Assembly (NCBI RefSeq): GCF_003946215.1
Contig: NZ_RHOW01000008.1
Location: forward strand, 19,079-83,078
Source: Lapidilactobacillus mulanensis
GTDB lineage: Bacteria > Bacillota > Bacilli > Lactobacillales > Lactobacillaceae
Direction: 5' to 3'
DNA: 64,000 nucleotides
Under the pieces are notes generated by a model, which did no database searches, was not told where the DNA came from, and saw nothing but the letters and a program-made list of their open reading frames with translations. The position numbers were made by a program, and so were the translations under genes. Shown in pieces: positions 1 to 8,987 of the stretch (positions within the stretch are counted from its first letter, which is position 1; every line of letters begins with the position of its first letter).

Positions 1-891
1 ACTGTTGCGCCATTGTCGATAGAGTTTCGCGGTTTCGCCAAACAAAGTGGTCAACACTAATTCTAAATCAATTTGCAGCGTGATTACCTCGGTCAAATTA
101 CTGATTTGTTGTCCGCGCCAACCAAATGCCATTTTGTCAACTTGAATCTGGTCATCGGTTTCCGTTCGGTGCGCAATCGCCGTATTTGCAACGGGTTGAC
201 TGGCTGGTAAAAACCGCACGTGCGGATCAGTCGGTAAGTTGTTCCAAGGATTCTTAGTCGCGCGCCAATAATCGGATAGATCACTTTTTGAAAAATCAGC
301 AACCACAACCAATTTCATATTGATGGGCTGGTAGAAAGCGGCGTGTGTGGTTAATAACGTTTCCGCATCGATGTTACGCAGTGATGCTGGTGTTCCGGCA
401 ATATCGACTGCCATCGGCGCATCCACGCCATAGAGTGCCTGCAATAAATTGTTTTCAAGCCGATAATCTGGTTGATCTTGATATAAATTTAATTCTTGCG
501 TAATGATCGCCCGCTCTTTTTCAACGCTATCAGGCTGAAAATACGGCGCACTCACAAGTTCGGCCAACAAATCGAGATTGGTCGTTAACTGAGTCGTGCT
601 GCTGAAAAAATAGCCGGTTTTTGACGGGCTCGTAAATGCATTGGTATCGGCATGATTCCGCGCGAAACGTTGACTAATGTCGCCAGTCGCCTTATTGAAA
701 AGTTGGTGCTCAATAAAATGCGCCGTTCCTGCTGGCACTTGTACGGTTTGCCACTGATCATCGACCAAACGTTGATAGGCTTGGTCGATCCCACCAATAT
801 CGACCATCACGATCCCAAACTGTTTCACAAATCCAGGCTTGTCGATCAATTCCACATCGAGACCATTAGCCAGTTGAAATTTTTTTGTCAT
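1..891 (-). CDS. ymfH: M16 family zinc peptidase YmfH (5' part; cut by window edge)
   Basis: The frame is open from an ATG at 891 to the window edge, giving 297 residues of a protein whose family is usually about 430 long. The inverted zinc-binding motif H-F-I-E-H of M16 peptidases is at residues 58-62 (His58, Glu61, His62), so this subunit looks catalytically competent. It overlaps the upstream ymfF stop by four bases (ATGA), implying translational coupling. In Bacillus and lactobacilli this pair lies next to ymfI and is annotated as associated with EF-P 5-aminopentanol modification; the exact substrate is unsettled. The C-terminal domain is outside the window. Confidence 0.9.
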   Translation of the reverse strand, partial: MTKKFQLANGLDVELIDKPGFVKQFGIVMVDIGGIDQAYQRLVDDQWQTVQVPAGTAHFIEHQLFNKATGDISQRFARNHADTNAFTSPSKTGYFFSSTTQLTTNLDLLAELVSAPYFQPDSVEKERAIITQELNLYQDQPDYRLENNLLQALYGVDAPMAVDIAGTPASLRNIDAETLLTTHAAFYQPINMKLVVVADFSKSDLSDYWRATKNPWNNLPTDPHVRFLPASQPVANTAIAHRTETDDQIQVDKMAFGWRGQQISNLTEVITLQIDLELVLTTLFGETAKLYRQWRNS

Positions 892-2138
892 TTTTTATCC
901 TCTTGATTCAAAAGTTCGGTCACAACTTTCAAGTGACACTGACCCGCAATCTGCATCACCTGTTCTGCGGTGATAGCGCGAATAGCGCGGGCAAAGTCGG
1001 CCTGATCACGCTGACGCTCAGGAAATAAGGCGTCGGCAAATAATTCCATGGAACGCGTTCGCGGCTGATCTAGTGCTTGTAACTGTTCATTGATCAAGTT
1101 TTCTTTTTCCAACGCCAATAATTCTGGATCGATTTTTTCTGTTGCCGTTTGGAGTACCAAGGCGATATCTGCCTGGGCAGCTTGTGTTTGTTGACGATCC
1201 ACGCCAGCCTCGATCACTAACCAGCCTAGAAACGAATCATAATTAGCGCCGATGTCATAGGCCAGACCACTTTGCTCGCGAACTTGTCGGAACAATAGTG
1301 ACTGTTCATCGCCACCGAGAATTGCCACCCACAATCTCAAAACATCGCGTGCTTGTTGACTCGCTAAATCTGGCAAACTGTACGCTAAACTCAGATGAGT
1401 TTGTTCGCCGACCACTTCTTGTGTGACTGTTTGTGTTTGCGTCACACCGAAATTAGTCAATTGTGGCTCAGGCAGCTGAACTTGTCTAGGTGCGAATGAC
1501 CAGTCACTAAGCTGTGCATCCGCTGGTAAGTTTTGCCCGTAATCAACTAATTCGATTTGCCAGTGTTGCAGGATCCGCTGATACAGTTCCACTAATCGAT
1601 CATAATTAATCACTGCTAATTCAGCTAAGTTACCGATTCGTGGCGTCTTCAGTTCAGTTTCATCAAAAAAAGCGTCCTTCGTCAATGCGTAGGTCTGAAA
1701 ATCATGATCTGTTTGTAAATCTAGTAATTCTGTTTTCAACGCCTGATATTCAGATTGATAAGTCTGGATACCAAAATGAGCCGCTCCAATAAGCGGCTCA
1801 AAAATAATTTGTTTGATCAAATCTAAGCAACGTTCCCCAATTTTACCATCGGTTTGCGGATCGACGAAGCTGATCTCCACGACCAAATCGCGCCAACGTC
1901 CATAATTCTGATGATAAACTTGTAGATTGGCGCCGTATAGTTGTGCCAAGACGAGACTGAGTTCATCGCTCTGCGGATATTTCTGACAACCATGTGCCAA
2001 CATCCAAGTCAAAAGTGTCATCTCGGTGTTGGACGCAGCATCTATCGGCCCGACAAAATGACAAGTCAACATATTCGTCCGGAACTTGCTAGCACGACTA
2101 ATTGTCGCTTCAACCCCTGTTGTTATCGTTGTTTTCAC
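888..2138 (-). CDS. ymfF: M16 family peptidase-like protein YmfF (no HxxEH)
   Basis: This is an M16-fold protein of 416 residues, the partner of the following ymfH. The zinc motif is absent: the equivalent N-terminal region reads HFVGPIDAASNTE, so it is probably the non-catalytic half of a heterodimer, as in other M16B pairs. I chose the GTG at 2138 because GAGGG lies six bases upstream; the TTG at 2144 would abut the Shine-Dalgarno sequence. It follows ftsK with almost no gap and overlaps ymfH by four bases, so the three genes are likely co-transcribed. Confidence 0.88.
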   Translation of the reverse strand: MKTTITTGVEATISRASKFRTNMLTCHFVGPIDAASNTEMTLLTWMLAHGCQKYPQSDELSLVLAQLYGANLQVYHQNYGRWRDLVVEISFVDPQTDGKIGERCLDLIKQIIFEPLIGAAHFGIQTYQSEYQALKTELLDLQTDHDFQTYALTKDAFFDETELKTPRIGNLAELAVINYDRLVELYQRILQHWQIELVDYGQNLPADAQLSDWSFAPRQVQLPEPQLTNFGVTQTQTVTQEVVGEQTHLSLAYSLPDLASQQARDVLRLWVAILGGDEQSLLFRQVREQSGLAYDIGANYDSFLGWLVIEAGVDRQQTQAAQADIALVLQTATEKIDPELLALEKENLINEQLQALDQPRTRSMELFADALFPERQRDQADFARAIRAITAEQVMQIAGQCHLKVVTELLNQEDKK

Positions 2139-2150
2139 AGTCAACCCTCA

Positions 2151-4724
2151 TTAAGAAAGATAATCTTGTCCTTGATCCGGTGCAGACGCGCTCGGATTAA
2201 AATACTGTTGATAATTTTCAGTGCCCCAGAGAACTTGGCGCCCTTTACTACCTTCGGGCGGTCCCACGACACCAACTTTTTCCATGTCTTCAACGATCAA
2301 TGCCGCTCGATTGTAGCCGATGCGGAAACGACGCTGAATCATAGAAGTGCTGGCCTTTTTCTCTTGGATGACGCATTCAACGGCCTCTTGGAAATGTTCG
2401 TCATGTTCTTGCTGCTGATCATCTTGTGACACATCATTAACGTGCGCGATTAAATCTTCATCGTAATCGGCGGTCTGCTGATCCTTGACAAAATCGATAA
2501 TTTTTTCGACATCAGTACCAGAAATATACGCACCTTGAATTCGAACCGGTTTAGATAAACCGACCGGTGAAAACATCATGTCACCACGCCCAAGCAATTT
2601 CTCGGCACCATTCATGTCCAAAATCGTCCGGGAATCGATCCCACTCGAAACGGCAAAGGCAATTCTTGATGGAATATTGGCCTTGATCAGACCAGTAATA
2701 ACATCCACAGATGGACGCTGAGTCGCAATGATCAAATGAACACCTGCGGCCCGGGCCTTTTGCGCCAAACGGACGATCGAGGTTTCGACTTCATTGCCAG
2801 CAGCCATCATCAAATCGGCTAACTCGTCGATCACCACGATCATGTATGGCATTTCTGCCATCATCGCATTGTTTTTATCGGAATTGTTTTCGCGGACCTT
2901 GGCATTATATTCGCCAATGTCACGCACACTTGCGGCTTCGAAACGTTGATAACGATCTTCCATTTCGCTGACCGCCTTATTCAAAGCATTCGCTGCTTTT
3001 TTCGGATTGGTCACAACTGGCAATAATAAGTGGGGAATATCGTTATAGACCGAAAGCTCAACCATTTTCGGATCGATCAGCATTAACTTAACTTCGTTCG
3101 GCCGGGCATGCATCAAGATGCTGGTGATGATCACGTTGATCATGACCGATTTACCACTACCAGTTGATCCGGCAATCAGTAAATGCGGCATCTTAGCTAA
3201 ATCGGCGGTCACCACTTCACCCGTGACGGATTTCCCAAGTGGCACTTCGAGAATCTTGCCTGGGTGCATCGGTTGTTTTTCAATGACTTCTCGGAACGAA
3301 ACGGTTGCGACTGTTCGGTTAGGCACTTCGATCCCAACGTAAGGTTTACCCGGAATTGGTGCTTCGATACGAATATCTTTAGCTGCCAAGGCCAAGGCCA
3401 AATCATCGGCCAAGTTGACAATTTTATTAACTTTAACACCGAGGCCAGGTTTAACTTCATACTTCGTTACGGTCGGGCCTAAGTCGGCGTGGATCACTTT
3501 AACATCGACACCGAAACTCTTGAAAGTTTGCTCCAAAGTTGCCCGGTTCTTCTGAATCAACGACACTTCCCCACTTTGATCAGTAGGTGGGATCACACTC
3601 AACAAGTCTGAGGTTGGTAATTGATAATTGGCATAATCTTCATGCGCTGGTTCAGCAGGCTGATTAGGTTTCTCATCAGCATCCGGTTTATCAACGTTGG
3701 GTTGCTGAGCAGGCGATGATGTCGAAGTCGTCGCTGGTACGTCAGCGACCTTTTTCGTTGGATTCGCTTGGTCTGTAATTGCCGCGCCGGTTGGTGAAAA
3801 ATGAACATCAAAACCGTCGTGTGGTTGCGGCAAGCCTTCGTCTGTCTCTGAACCAAAATCGATCGATTTAGCTTGGGTAGGCGTCGGCTTCGCAGATGTC
3901 GTCGTCACAGGTGCAGCGCCTTTAGCAGTCGCTGCTAAATTAGCGTCGTGCATCACTGTATCGACAGAGTTCTGACTCTTATTACCTTGATCAACACCAC
4001 TGACTGAGAAAGAATCATCTTTTGCCGGCATTGCGGGTTGGTCTTTCATTTCTGATTCAGCATCAGGTTCATCGAAGAAACGTGGACGCAATGTCTTGGT
4101 TTTTTGTGCCAGGCTAATAACACCAGTCTTGATCTTAGCAATGCCGCGTTGTAGAAACGCCAAGATATCGCGTAATGGCAACATCGTAAACATTAACAGA
4201 CCAATAATGATTCCCAGAACAGAAATTAAAATTGTCCCCCAGTTACTGAGCAAAAAATAAGTGGCACTATACAAATAGCCACCCGTCATCCCACCGGCAA
4301 CGGACTCAGTGACACGACCTCGCTTGAAGTCTGCCTTCAACAACGTCCACAAAATCTGTGCAAACTGGCTGTGAATATTAAGGTGATTAAAAAAGATTTC
4401 AGTATTCAATAATAGCGTGCTTAAATAAACGACGATCATCCCTGCGAGTCGGCGGAACGGTAGATCATTCGGCCAATGCCCTAACACGAGCAAATAAAGA
4501 CCGACCATCCCGAAAATCGTCGCGGCAATTAAATCAGTATCGCCAACGAAAACCCGAAATAGATTGGCGAAGAGGTTACCTAAATAACCCCACCGAAAAA
4601 TAGCCAGAATTGCGATCAACGCAAAGACGAGGCCAACAATGTTGAGTTGATAAGTATTTTTATTTTTTTGTCGACGTCGTTTAGAATTTGTCGTTTTACG
4701 ACGTTTTTTTTTGGCTTTTGCCAT
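2151..4724 (-). CDS. ftsK: DNA translocase FtsK/SpoIIIE
   Basis: This 857-residue septal DNA pump moves chromosome termini through the closing division septum. The N-terminus is lysine/arginine-rich, followed by about four membrane segments up to residue 200. A Pro/Ala/Asp-rich linker runs to about residue 370. The motor carries Walker A GSTGSGKS near residue 518 and Walker B (MIVVIDELADLM) near 630. The last 70 residues form the winged-helix gamma domain that reads KOPS/SRS-like sites (IQRRFRIGYNRAALIVEDME). Length is normal for the family. GAAAGGTGAG precedes the ATG. Confidence 0.97.
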   Translation of the reverse strand: MAKAKKKRRKTTNSKRRRQKNKNTYQLNIVGLVFALIAILAIFRWGYLGNLFANLFRVFVGDTDLIAATIFGMVGLYLLVLGHWPNDLPFRRLAGMIVVYLSTLLLNTEIFFNHLNIHSQFAQILWTLLKADFKRGRVTESVAGGMTGGYLYSATYFLLSNWGTILISVLGIIIGLLMFTMLPLRDILAFLQRGIAKIKTGVISLAQKTKTLRPRFFDEPDAESEMKDQPAMPAKDDSFSVSGVDQGNKSQNSVDTVMHDANLAATAKGAAPVTTTSAKPTPTQAKSIDFGSETDEGLPQPHDGFDVHFSPTGAAITDQANPTKKVADVPATTSTSSPAQQPNVDKPDADEKPNQPAEPAHEDYANYQLPTSDLLSVIPPTDQSGEVSLIQKNRATLEQTFKSFGVDVKVIHADLGPTVTKYEVKPGLGVKVNKIVNLADDLALALAAKDIRIEAPIPGKPYVGIEVPNRTVATVSFREVIEKQPMHPGKILEVPLGKSVTGEVVTADLAKMPHLLIAGSTGSGKSVMINVIITSILMHARPNEVKLMLIDPKMVELSVYNDIPHLLLPVVTNPKKAANALNKAVSEMEDRYQRFEAASVRDIGEYNAKVRENNSDKNNAMMAEMPYMIVVIDELADLMMAAGNEVETSIVRLAQKARAAGVHLIIATQRPSVDVITGLIKANIPSRIAFAVSSGIDSRTILDMNGAEKLLGRGDMMFSPVGLSKPVRIQGAYISGTDVEKIIDFVKDQQTADYDEDLIAHVNDVSQDDQQQEHDEHFQEAVECVIQEKKASTSMIQRRFRIGYNRAALIVEDMEKVGVVGPPEGSKGRQVLWGTENYQQYFNPSASAPDQGQDYLS

Positions 4725-4794
4725 TTAACAACTCACCTTTCATTCATTGACAGAAGCACATGAATCTAGCACACAATCAAATAGGCGTGTTGTC

Positions 4795-5304
4795 CTATTT
4801 TAATTTATCGTGTTCATAGCGATGTGACAGCTCAAGACCCGCAAAACTTTGTTGACGCAAGGCTTCATAGATCACCAACGCAGCGGTATTCGATAAGTTA
4901 AGTGCCCGTACTTTATCTGTCATCGGAATGCGCAAACACTTTTCTGTGTTTTCACGCATAAAATCTTCTGGCAAGCCTGTTGTTTCCTTACCAAATAAGA
5001 AATAGTGATCTTGCGCAATATCAGAAAAATTCTGATCACTGTATACTTGTGCCGAAAACTTCGTGATCAAATATAAATATTTCTGATCTGGAATAGACTT
5101 CAAAAAGTCATCCAAGTCATCATGATAAACAATTTCAACATTATCCCAGTAATCTAAGCCGGCCCGTTTCAAATGACGATCATCCGTTTGAAATCCAAGC
5201 GGACGGATCAAATGTAATACCGTTCCTGTCGCCGCACAAGTCCGCGCAATGTTACCTGTATTTGCTGGCATTAATGGTTCAAAAAGTGCTATATGGTTAG
5301 TCAT
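4795..5304 (-). CDS. trmL: tRNA (cytidine(34)-2'-O)-methyltransferase TrmL
   Basis: This 169-residue SPOUT-class enzyme methylates the ribose of the wobble nucleotide of tRNA-Leu isoacceptors using S-adenosylmethionine. Family motifs are clear: [15 protein letters not shown] near the N-terminus, [16 protein letters not shown] and the knot motif [17 protein letters not shown]. The protein aligns end to end with Bacillus CspR/TrmL. I chose the second ATG (5304) because GGGG lies seven bases upstream; the ATG at 5310 is one base from it. A short inverted repeat with AATAGG arms follows or overlaps the stop and may terminate transcription. Confidence 0.95.
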   Translation of the reverse strand: MTNHIALFEPLMPANTGNIARTCAATGTVLHLIRPLGFQTDDRHLKRAGLDYWDNVEIVYHDDLDDFLKSIPDQKYLYLITKFSAQVYSDQNFSDIAQDHYFLFGKETTGLPEDFMRENTEKCLRIPMTDKVRALNLSNTAALVIYEALRQQSFAGLELSHRYEHDKLK

Positions 5305-5643
5305 TTTCATACCCCGATCTCGATTAATAAATGATAACTTATTTCAGCCGGCATCAAGCGGCTGATCCGTTTGCAATCAAAAACTATCAACTGCTATTCT
5401 AACATAGTTTCTTTTTATAAAACTAGGGTCTTCAGTAGGATTAACCAATCATTAAACAGTCCGCGATGTCGATTAAAGTTGCCCTGTGACCATTCAAACG
5501 ATAACCCGCTGGAACCCCTGTTTCTCAGTTTGAAAAATTTAGGCAGCTCAGTTTGCAATACATGCTAGCCTTTAACTTTACTTAGACGCCGAATTGAATG
5601 ATAATGATAATAGCAATTATTTAATTTTAGGAGGTCGAAATTA
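5305..5643. promoter_or_regulatory. divergent intergenic region trmL / aquaporin
   Basis: These 339 bases separate two divergently transcribed genes and hold no convincing ORF. On the minus strand an extended -10 (TGTTAGAAT, hexamer at 5396-5401) is a plausible trmL promoter, with a poor -35. On the plus strand AGGAGG at 5629-5634 is the aquaporin ribosome-binding site. Nothing else stands out. Confidence 0.4.
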
Positions 5644-6300
5644 TTGGTAAGAAAATATATTTCTGAATTTTTGGGAACGTTTTTCCTAGTCATGTTGGGG
5701 ACAAGTGCGGTCACGATCGCGAAGGGTGATACTTTGACGATCGCGTTGGCATTTGGATTGGCCATTACAATTTCTGCATATGCATTTGGTGGTATCTCAG
5801 GTGGCCATTTCAATCCCGCCGTCACGACTGCGATGTTGATCAATCGGCGGATTTCCGCAACTAGTGCCGTTGGTTACATTGTTTCTCAATTTCTCGGGGC
5901 AACCGTCGCTTCAATTTTTGTCAAAATCTTTGTTGGTGCTTTGAATTTGCCAACGAACCAATTAGGACAAACTGATTTTCCCAAGATTTCCATGGGCGTT
6001 GCCTTCTTAGTCGAAGTATTGGCAACCTTCATGTTCTTGATGATCATTATCAATGTGACGAGCAAAGATCATGGCAATAATGATTTTGCAGGTCTGATCA
6101 TTGGACTCTCGTTAGCAATGTTAATTATTTTCGCGTTGAACTTGACCGGTGCTTCATTGAATCCGGCTCGTTCATTTGGACCCGCGATTCTCGCCGGCGG
6201 TTCAGGCTTGAAACATCTCTGGCTCTACATTGTTGCCCCAGAAGTTGGCGCAGTGCTGGCCGCTTATTGCTCAAGATTATTCCTCGGTTCCGAAGCTTAG
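5644..6300 (+). CDS. MIP family channel, aquaporin type
   Basis: This 218-residue membrane channel has six hydrophobic segments and two half-helix NPA motifs: N57-P58-A59 in GGHFNPAVT and N173-P174-A175-R176 in ASLNPARSFGP. The compact length and the absence of the loop insertions typical of glycerol facilitators favour an AqpZ-like water channel, but the solute cannot be fixed from sequence. Translation starts at a TTG, decided by a perfect AGGAGG nine bases upstream. The gene is monocistronic and followed by a strong terminator. Confidence 0.9.
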   Translation: MVRKYISEFLGTFFLVMLGTSAVTIAKGDTLTIALAFGLAITISAYAFGGISGGHFNPAVTTAMLINRRISATSAVGYIVSQFLGATVASIFVKIFVGALNLPTNQLGQTDFPKISMGVAFLVEVLATFMFLMIIINVTSKDHGNNDFAGLIIGLSLAMLIIFALNLTGASLNPARSFGPAILAGGSGLKHLWLYIVAPEVGAVLAAYCSRLFLGSEA

Positions 6301-6314
6301 CAATCGATTTTCAG

Positions 6315-6357
6315 AACGTGATCACAGCCCTAACAGCTGTTATGATCACGTTTTTTC
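6315..6357 (+). terminator. rho-independent terminator after aquaporin gene
   Basis: AACGTGATCA pairs perfectly with TGATCACGTT across an 18-base loop and is followed by TTTTTTC. It lies 15 bases after the aquaporin stop codon. Confidence 0.85.
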
Positions 6358-6424
6358 TTTCCTCAAAATCGTTGACCACTTGAATTATCTGAAAACGAAT
6401 TGCACGTTCAACATTATTTTCACA

Positions 6425-6674
6425 CAAAAAAATGTAGTCCCTCGGTTTTACACAGCGAGAAACTACATTCATAAGGTCTTAATCGAAACTTTTAGCAAAG
6501 GATAGCCCTTGATAAAAGCGCGACGACAACCTTGAAAATAATATATCACTTGATGCTGTAACTTACAAGCCAATTGCTTAAAAACTTGTTTACTTTTTGA
6601 TGACAATACCGTTTAGGGACTGAAAGCCGAAAATTTTCTGGTAATTTGCTTATTATTTGTAAGTAGATGATAGA
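6425..6674 (-). other. candidate unassigned small transcript (sRNA or 45-aa peptide)
   Basis: On the minus strand TTGTGC and TATCAT sit 17 bases apart just upstream of about 6674. A hairpin with AATGTAG/CTACATT arms followed by a run of seven T (6427-6470) would end the transcript. Inside, a frame opening with TTG encodes a basic 45-residue peptide ending in KGYPLLKVSIKTL just before the hairpin, but its ribosome-binding site is poor. I do not recognise either the RNA or the peptide. The plus strand of this 440-base gap otherwise carries only the rpsN leader. Confidence 0.3.
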
Positions 6675-6740
6675 CGTGTTAAAATTAATGCACAAGTTTG
6701 TAGACTCTAATTAATTTGCTGGCAATTTCAAGGAGAAGTT

Positions 6741-7010
6741 ATGGCAAAAAAATCAAAAATTGCAAAAGAACTCAAGATCGAAGCAACCGTTGCACGCTAC
6801 GCTGAAAAACGTGAGGCGCTAATTCTGGCACACGATTATGCCGGATTGAGTCAACTGCCGCGCAACGCATCACCAACTCGCATGCACCACCGAGACGAAC
6901 TCGATGGACGTCCCCACGCTTACATGCGTAAATTTAAAATGTCGCGACTTAATTTTCGTCAACTCGCACACAAGGGTCAGTTACCCGGTGTTCGCAAAGC
7001 TAGCTGGTAA
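6741..7010 (+). CDS. rpsN: 30S ribosomal protein S14, zinc-independent type
   Basis: This 89-residue small-subunit protein ends in the typical S14 core ([21 protein letters not shown]). The CxxC-CxxC zinc ribbon of the 61-residue S14 form is absent, so it is the long, zinc-free paralog (RpsN2/YhzA type). In many Firmicutes this form is de-repressed by Zur under zinc limitation and replaces the zinc-binding form. AAGGAGAAG precedes the ATG. It stands alone here, outside the main ribosomal protein operon, as expected for the alternative copy; no Zur box was recognised. Confidence 0.96.
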   Translation: MAKKSKIAKELKIEATVARYAEKREALILAHDYAGLSQLPRNASPTRMHHRDELDGRPHAYMRKFKMSRLNFRQLAHKGQLPGVRKASW

Positions 7011-7049
7011 ATTTTCGTTGGTGCTGACAATCCAATAAGGTGACGTTTG

Positions 7050-7085
7050 ATGTGCAAATTTTATTTTTAAATTTGCACATTTTTA
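7050..7085 (+). terminator. terminator after rpsN
   Basis: ATGTGCAAATTT pairs with AAATTTGCACAT (12 bp, no mismatch) around a 7-base loop and is followed by a T-rich tract. Confidence 0.85.
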
Positions 7086-7179
7086 TTACCTAGCAGAAAA
7101 TTTTAAATTATTGGCCAGATTCATTTTTTTATCATACTTTTACGCTATACTAAGGCTATCAAGTTGAAAGCGAGTGACT

Positions 7180-8184
7180 ATGTTGGAGATTACTTTAACC
7201 AAGGTCCATGGTTCTGATAATGAATTCTTCATTCTTGACCAAACCAAATTAGAACGTCCATTAACCGATCCAGAAATCATATCGATCACACAAAGAGTTA
7301 GCGACCGCAAAACCGGCCTCTGGAATGGCGCGGATGGCGTACTTGTCGTCGAATCACCCACGCATGCCGGCCCGATCGGTAAAATGCGCGTGATCAATGC
7401 AGACGGCAGCGAAGCTTCAATGTGTGGTAACGGTATTCGCACCGTCGCCCGCTATTTAGGCCAAGCACATCAACAATCAGATTTCAAAATTGAAACGATG
7501 TATGCTGACTTGCTCGTCAAACAAGCAACGCCACTTGCACCTGGCATTAAAACGTTCCAGGCAGAAATTTCACCGATCAGTTTTGCGGCGAAGGATTTAG
7601 GCTTGCATTGGCAAGATCTACCCGAATTACACCATCAAAAAATCGGCGCGCTCTCCGATCAATTGTTTTTCACGGCGGTTGCTGTGCCTAACCCACATTT
7701 GATCAGTTACGTCGATCACGAAACACTCGTTGGTCCAGAACTGGGCAGAATCGCCAGTTATTTAAATAATGGCGACAATCCCATTTTCCCCAGTGGTGTC
7801 AACGTTAGTTTCGTCGAAGTCTTAGGCGACAATCATTTATTTGTGAGAACTTATGAACGCGGCGTTGGTTATACTAACGCGTGTGGCACGGGGATGTCCG
7901 CGTCAAGTCTCGTCTATGTATTGGAGCAAGGTGGCCACTTCGAGCAAGAATTAACGATTCAAAATCCCGGTGGCATGGTCAAAACTATTGTCCACGAAAA
8001 TACCGATCCTGCGCGTCATTCGAAATATTGGGTCTCATTAGTCGGCAACGCGACTTTCCTAGGCTCAACAACCGTCACCCTGGATCAACTCAATGACCCA
8101 CAATTTGATTTAACGAAAGTGGATTTCGCAGATACCGGCGAACAAGTTCAGTATCGTAATTTTGTCGCTTCACTCAATATTTAA
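7180..8184 (+). CDS. dapF: diaminopimelate epimerase
   Basis: DapF interconverts LL- and meso-diaminopimelate for lysine and peptidoglycan synthesis. Both catalytic cysteines are present: one in ASMCGNGIRT (about residue 82) and one in YTNACGTGMSA (about 235). The N-terminal K-V-H-G substrate motif is slightly altered (HGSDNEF for HGxGNDF). The length of 334 residues matches the long lactobacillar form. I chose the ATG at 7180 over the GTG at 7174 for better spacing from GAAAGCGAG. It is monocistronic, away from other dap genes. Confidence 0.93.
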   Translation: MLEITLTKVHGSDNEFFILDQTKLERPLTDPEIISITQRVSDRKTGLWNGADGVLVVESPTHAGPIGKMRVINADGSEASMCGNGIRTVARYLGQAHQQSDFKIETMYADLLVKQATPLAPGIKTFQAEISPISFAAKDLGLHWQDLPELHHQKIGALSDQLFFTAVAVPNPHLISYVDHETLVGPELGRIASYLNNGDNPIFPSGVNVSFVEVLGDNHLFVRTYERGVGYTNACGTGMSASSLVYVLEQGGHFEQELTIQNPGGMVKTIVHENTDPARHSKYWVSLVGNATFLGSTTVTLDQLNDPQFDLTKVDFADTGEQVQYRNFVASLNI

Positions 8185-8207
8185 TCGTTCAAAAACGGAG
8201 CCGTTCC

Positions 8208-8290
8208 GAATCTTCAAGCACACAGCCCTAACGCCACCAACAAAATGAGCCGTTAAATTCCAGTTCACCACAATCAAGCTAACAAGCTAC
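8208..8290 (+). repeat. short interspersed repeat, family 2, copy a
   Basis: This ~80-base stretch downstream of dapF shares TCTTCAAGCAC, CTAACGCCACCAA, AATGAGCCGT and ATTCCAGT in the same order with a copy at 28004-28081. It also matches two reverse-strand copies at 61206-61370. No protein frame is conserved. Confidence 0.6.
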
Positions 8291-8296
8291 AAAATA

Positions 8297-8336
8297 AACG
8301 ACCCAACCGAAATCTTTCCGGCTAGGTCGTCTTTTT
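8297..8336. terminator. bidirectional terminator shared by dapF and the large ncRNA
   Basis: ACGACC pairs with GGTCGT, with a second CCG/CGG block inside. T-rich tracts follow on both strands (CTTTTT on plus, TTATTTT on minus). It can end dapF rightward and the structured RNA leftward. Confidence 0.8.
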
Positions 8337-8340
8337 GCGT

Positions 8341-8914
8341 AAAGAGAGAACAGATGCAATTTGTTTAACCTTACTAATATCTAACACCTCAAGCTATTTT
8401 TGTTACAAGTACTCAATCTGTTACACAATCTTCTGTATCAGCTTATTACTGTCCGCATACATACGACTTACTTTAACACTACGGCTTTCTAAGTCTGCTG
8501 CTAAATTGGTACTTGCTGGTAGCACTGCCATCATCATAATGATGAACTTCTAGCAACCACTACCAATATTTGTTGGTATCCGAAACGTGCTTATGACACA
8601 CCATCCCGAATCTAAACTTCCGTTGACTAACTTCATCAACAGTTTTTATCACGGTGTTTCAACTTCAAACACACTACTTACTTCTTCGGTTCAAAACCTA
8701 CTTAGATCTTCAATCTGTTGGATCTTAAACCTTGATGCGATGATGCAATCAAGAGTTCTAACTGTTCTGCCCTTCAGGCTCTACAGGTAACTCTTAACTT
8801 GAAACCCACTCAACTTTGGCCTTCGTTGAGTATCACTTGACCGATGATCATCAGTTCTAATTGTGCTAGTTTGGTAAACTACCATTGACTAGCTGTGCAC
8901 CTGTTCCTCTTTAC
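8341..8914 (-). ncRNA. large structured noncoding RNA, ROOL-like
   Basis: A ~574-base minus-strand RNA with no conserved frame. Its 5' bases AAAGAGGAACAG (8912-8901) pair with CTGTTC and CTCTTT near the 3' end (8353-8341), 12 bp with one bulged base, closing the molecule over more than 550 bases. Inside are many local hairpins: GCTAGT/ACTAGC (8865-8893), ACTCAAC/GTTGAGT (8808-8831), CTTGAT/ATCAAG (8731-8753), GTGTTT/AAACAC (8654-8672), TACCAA/TTGGTA (8561-8578) and GACTTA/TAAGTC (8465-8495). It has its own promoter and terminator. Size, end-closing helix and hairpin density match the ornate RNAs ROOL (average about 580 nt) and, less well, GOLLD (about 800 nt), both known in Lactobacillales. 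It lacks the RNase P and tmRNA core motifs. Structured RNA: confident; ROOL identity: inferred. Confidence 0.8.
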
Positions 8915-8920
8915 AAGTAT

Positions 8921-8949
8921 ATAGTATCATCCGCTGTAACCGGTTGCAA
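8921..8949 (-). promoter_or_regulatory. sigma-A promoter of the large ncRNA
   Basis: On the minus strand -35 TTGCAA (8949-8944) and -10 TACTAT (8926-8921) are exactly 17 bases apart, and TGA precedes the -10 (extended -10). Transcription would start near 8914-8912, just where the end-closing helix begins. Confidence 0.8.
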
Positions 8950-8987
8950 CTAATAAGCCTCCGAAATTTTTAGCTTATTTTTCGCGT

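Noticed and set aside
8335..8790. Two short plus-strand frames (72 and 67 codons) in the gap after dapF
   Set aside because: No ribosome-binding sites and no family resemblance; the DNA is explained by the structured minus-strand RNA.
8341..8914. RNase P RNA, tmRNA or 6S RNA as identity of the structured RNA
   Set aside because: Type B RNase P core (GAGGAAAGTCC-like) and tmRNA alanine-tRNA ends are absent, and the length exceeds 6S RNA about threefold.
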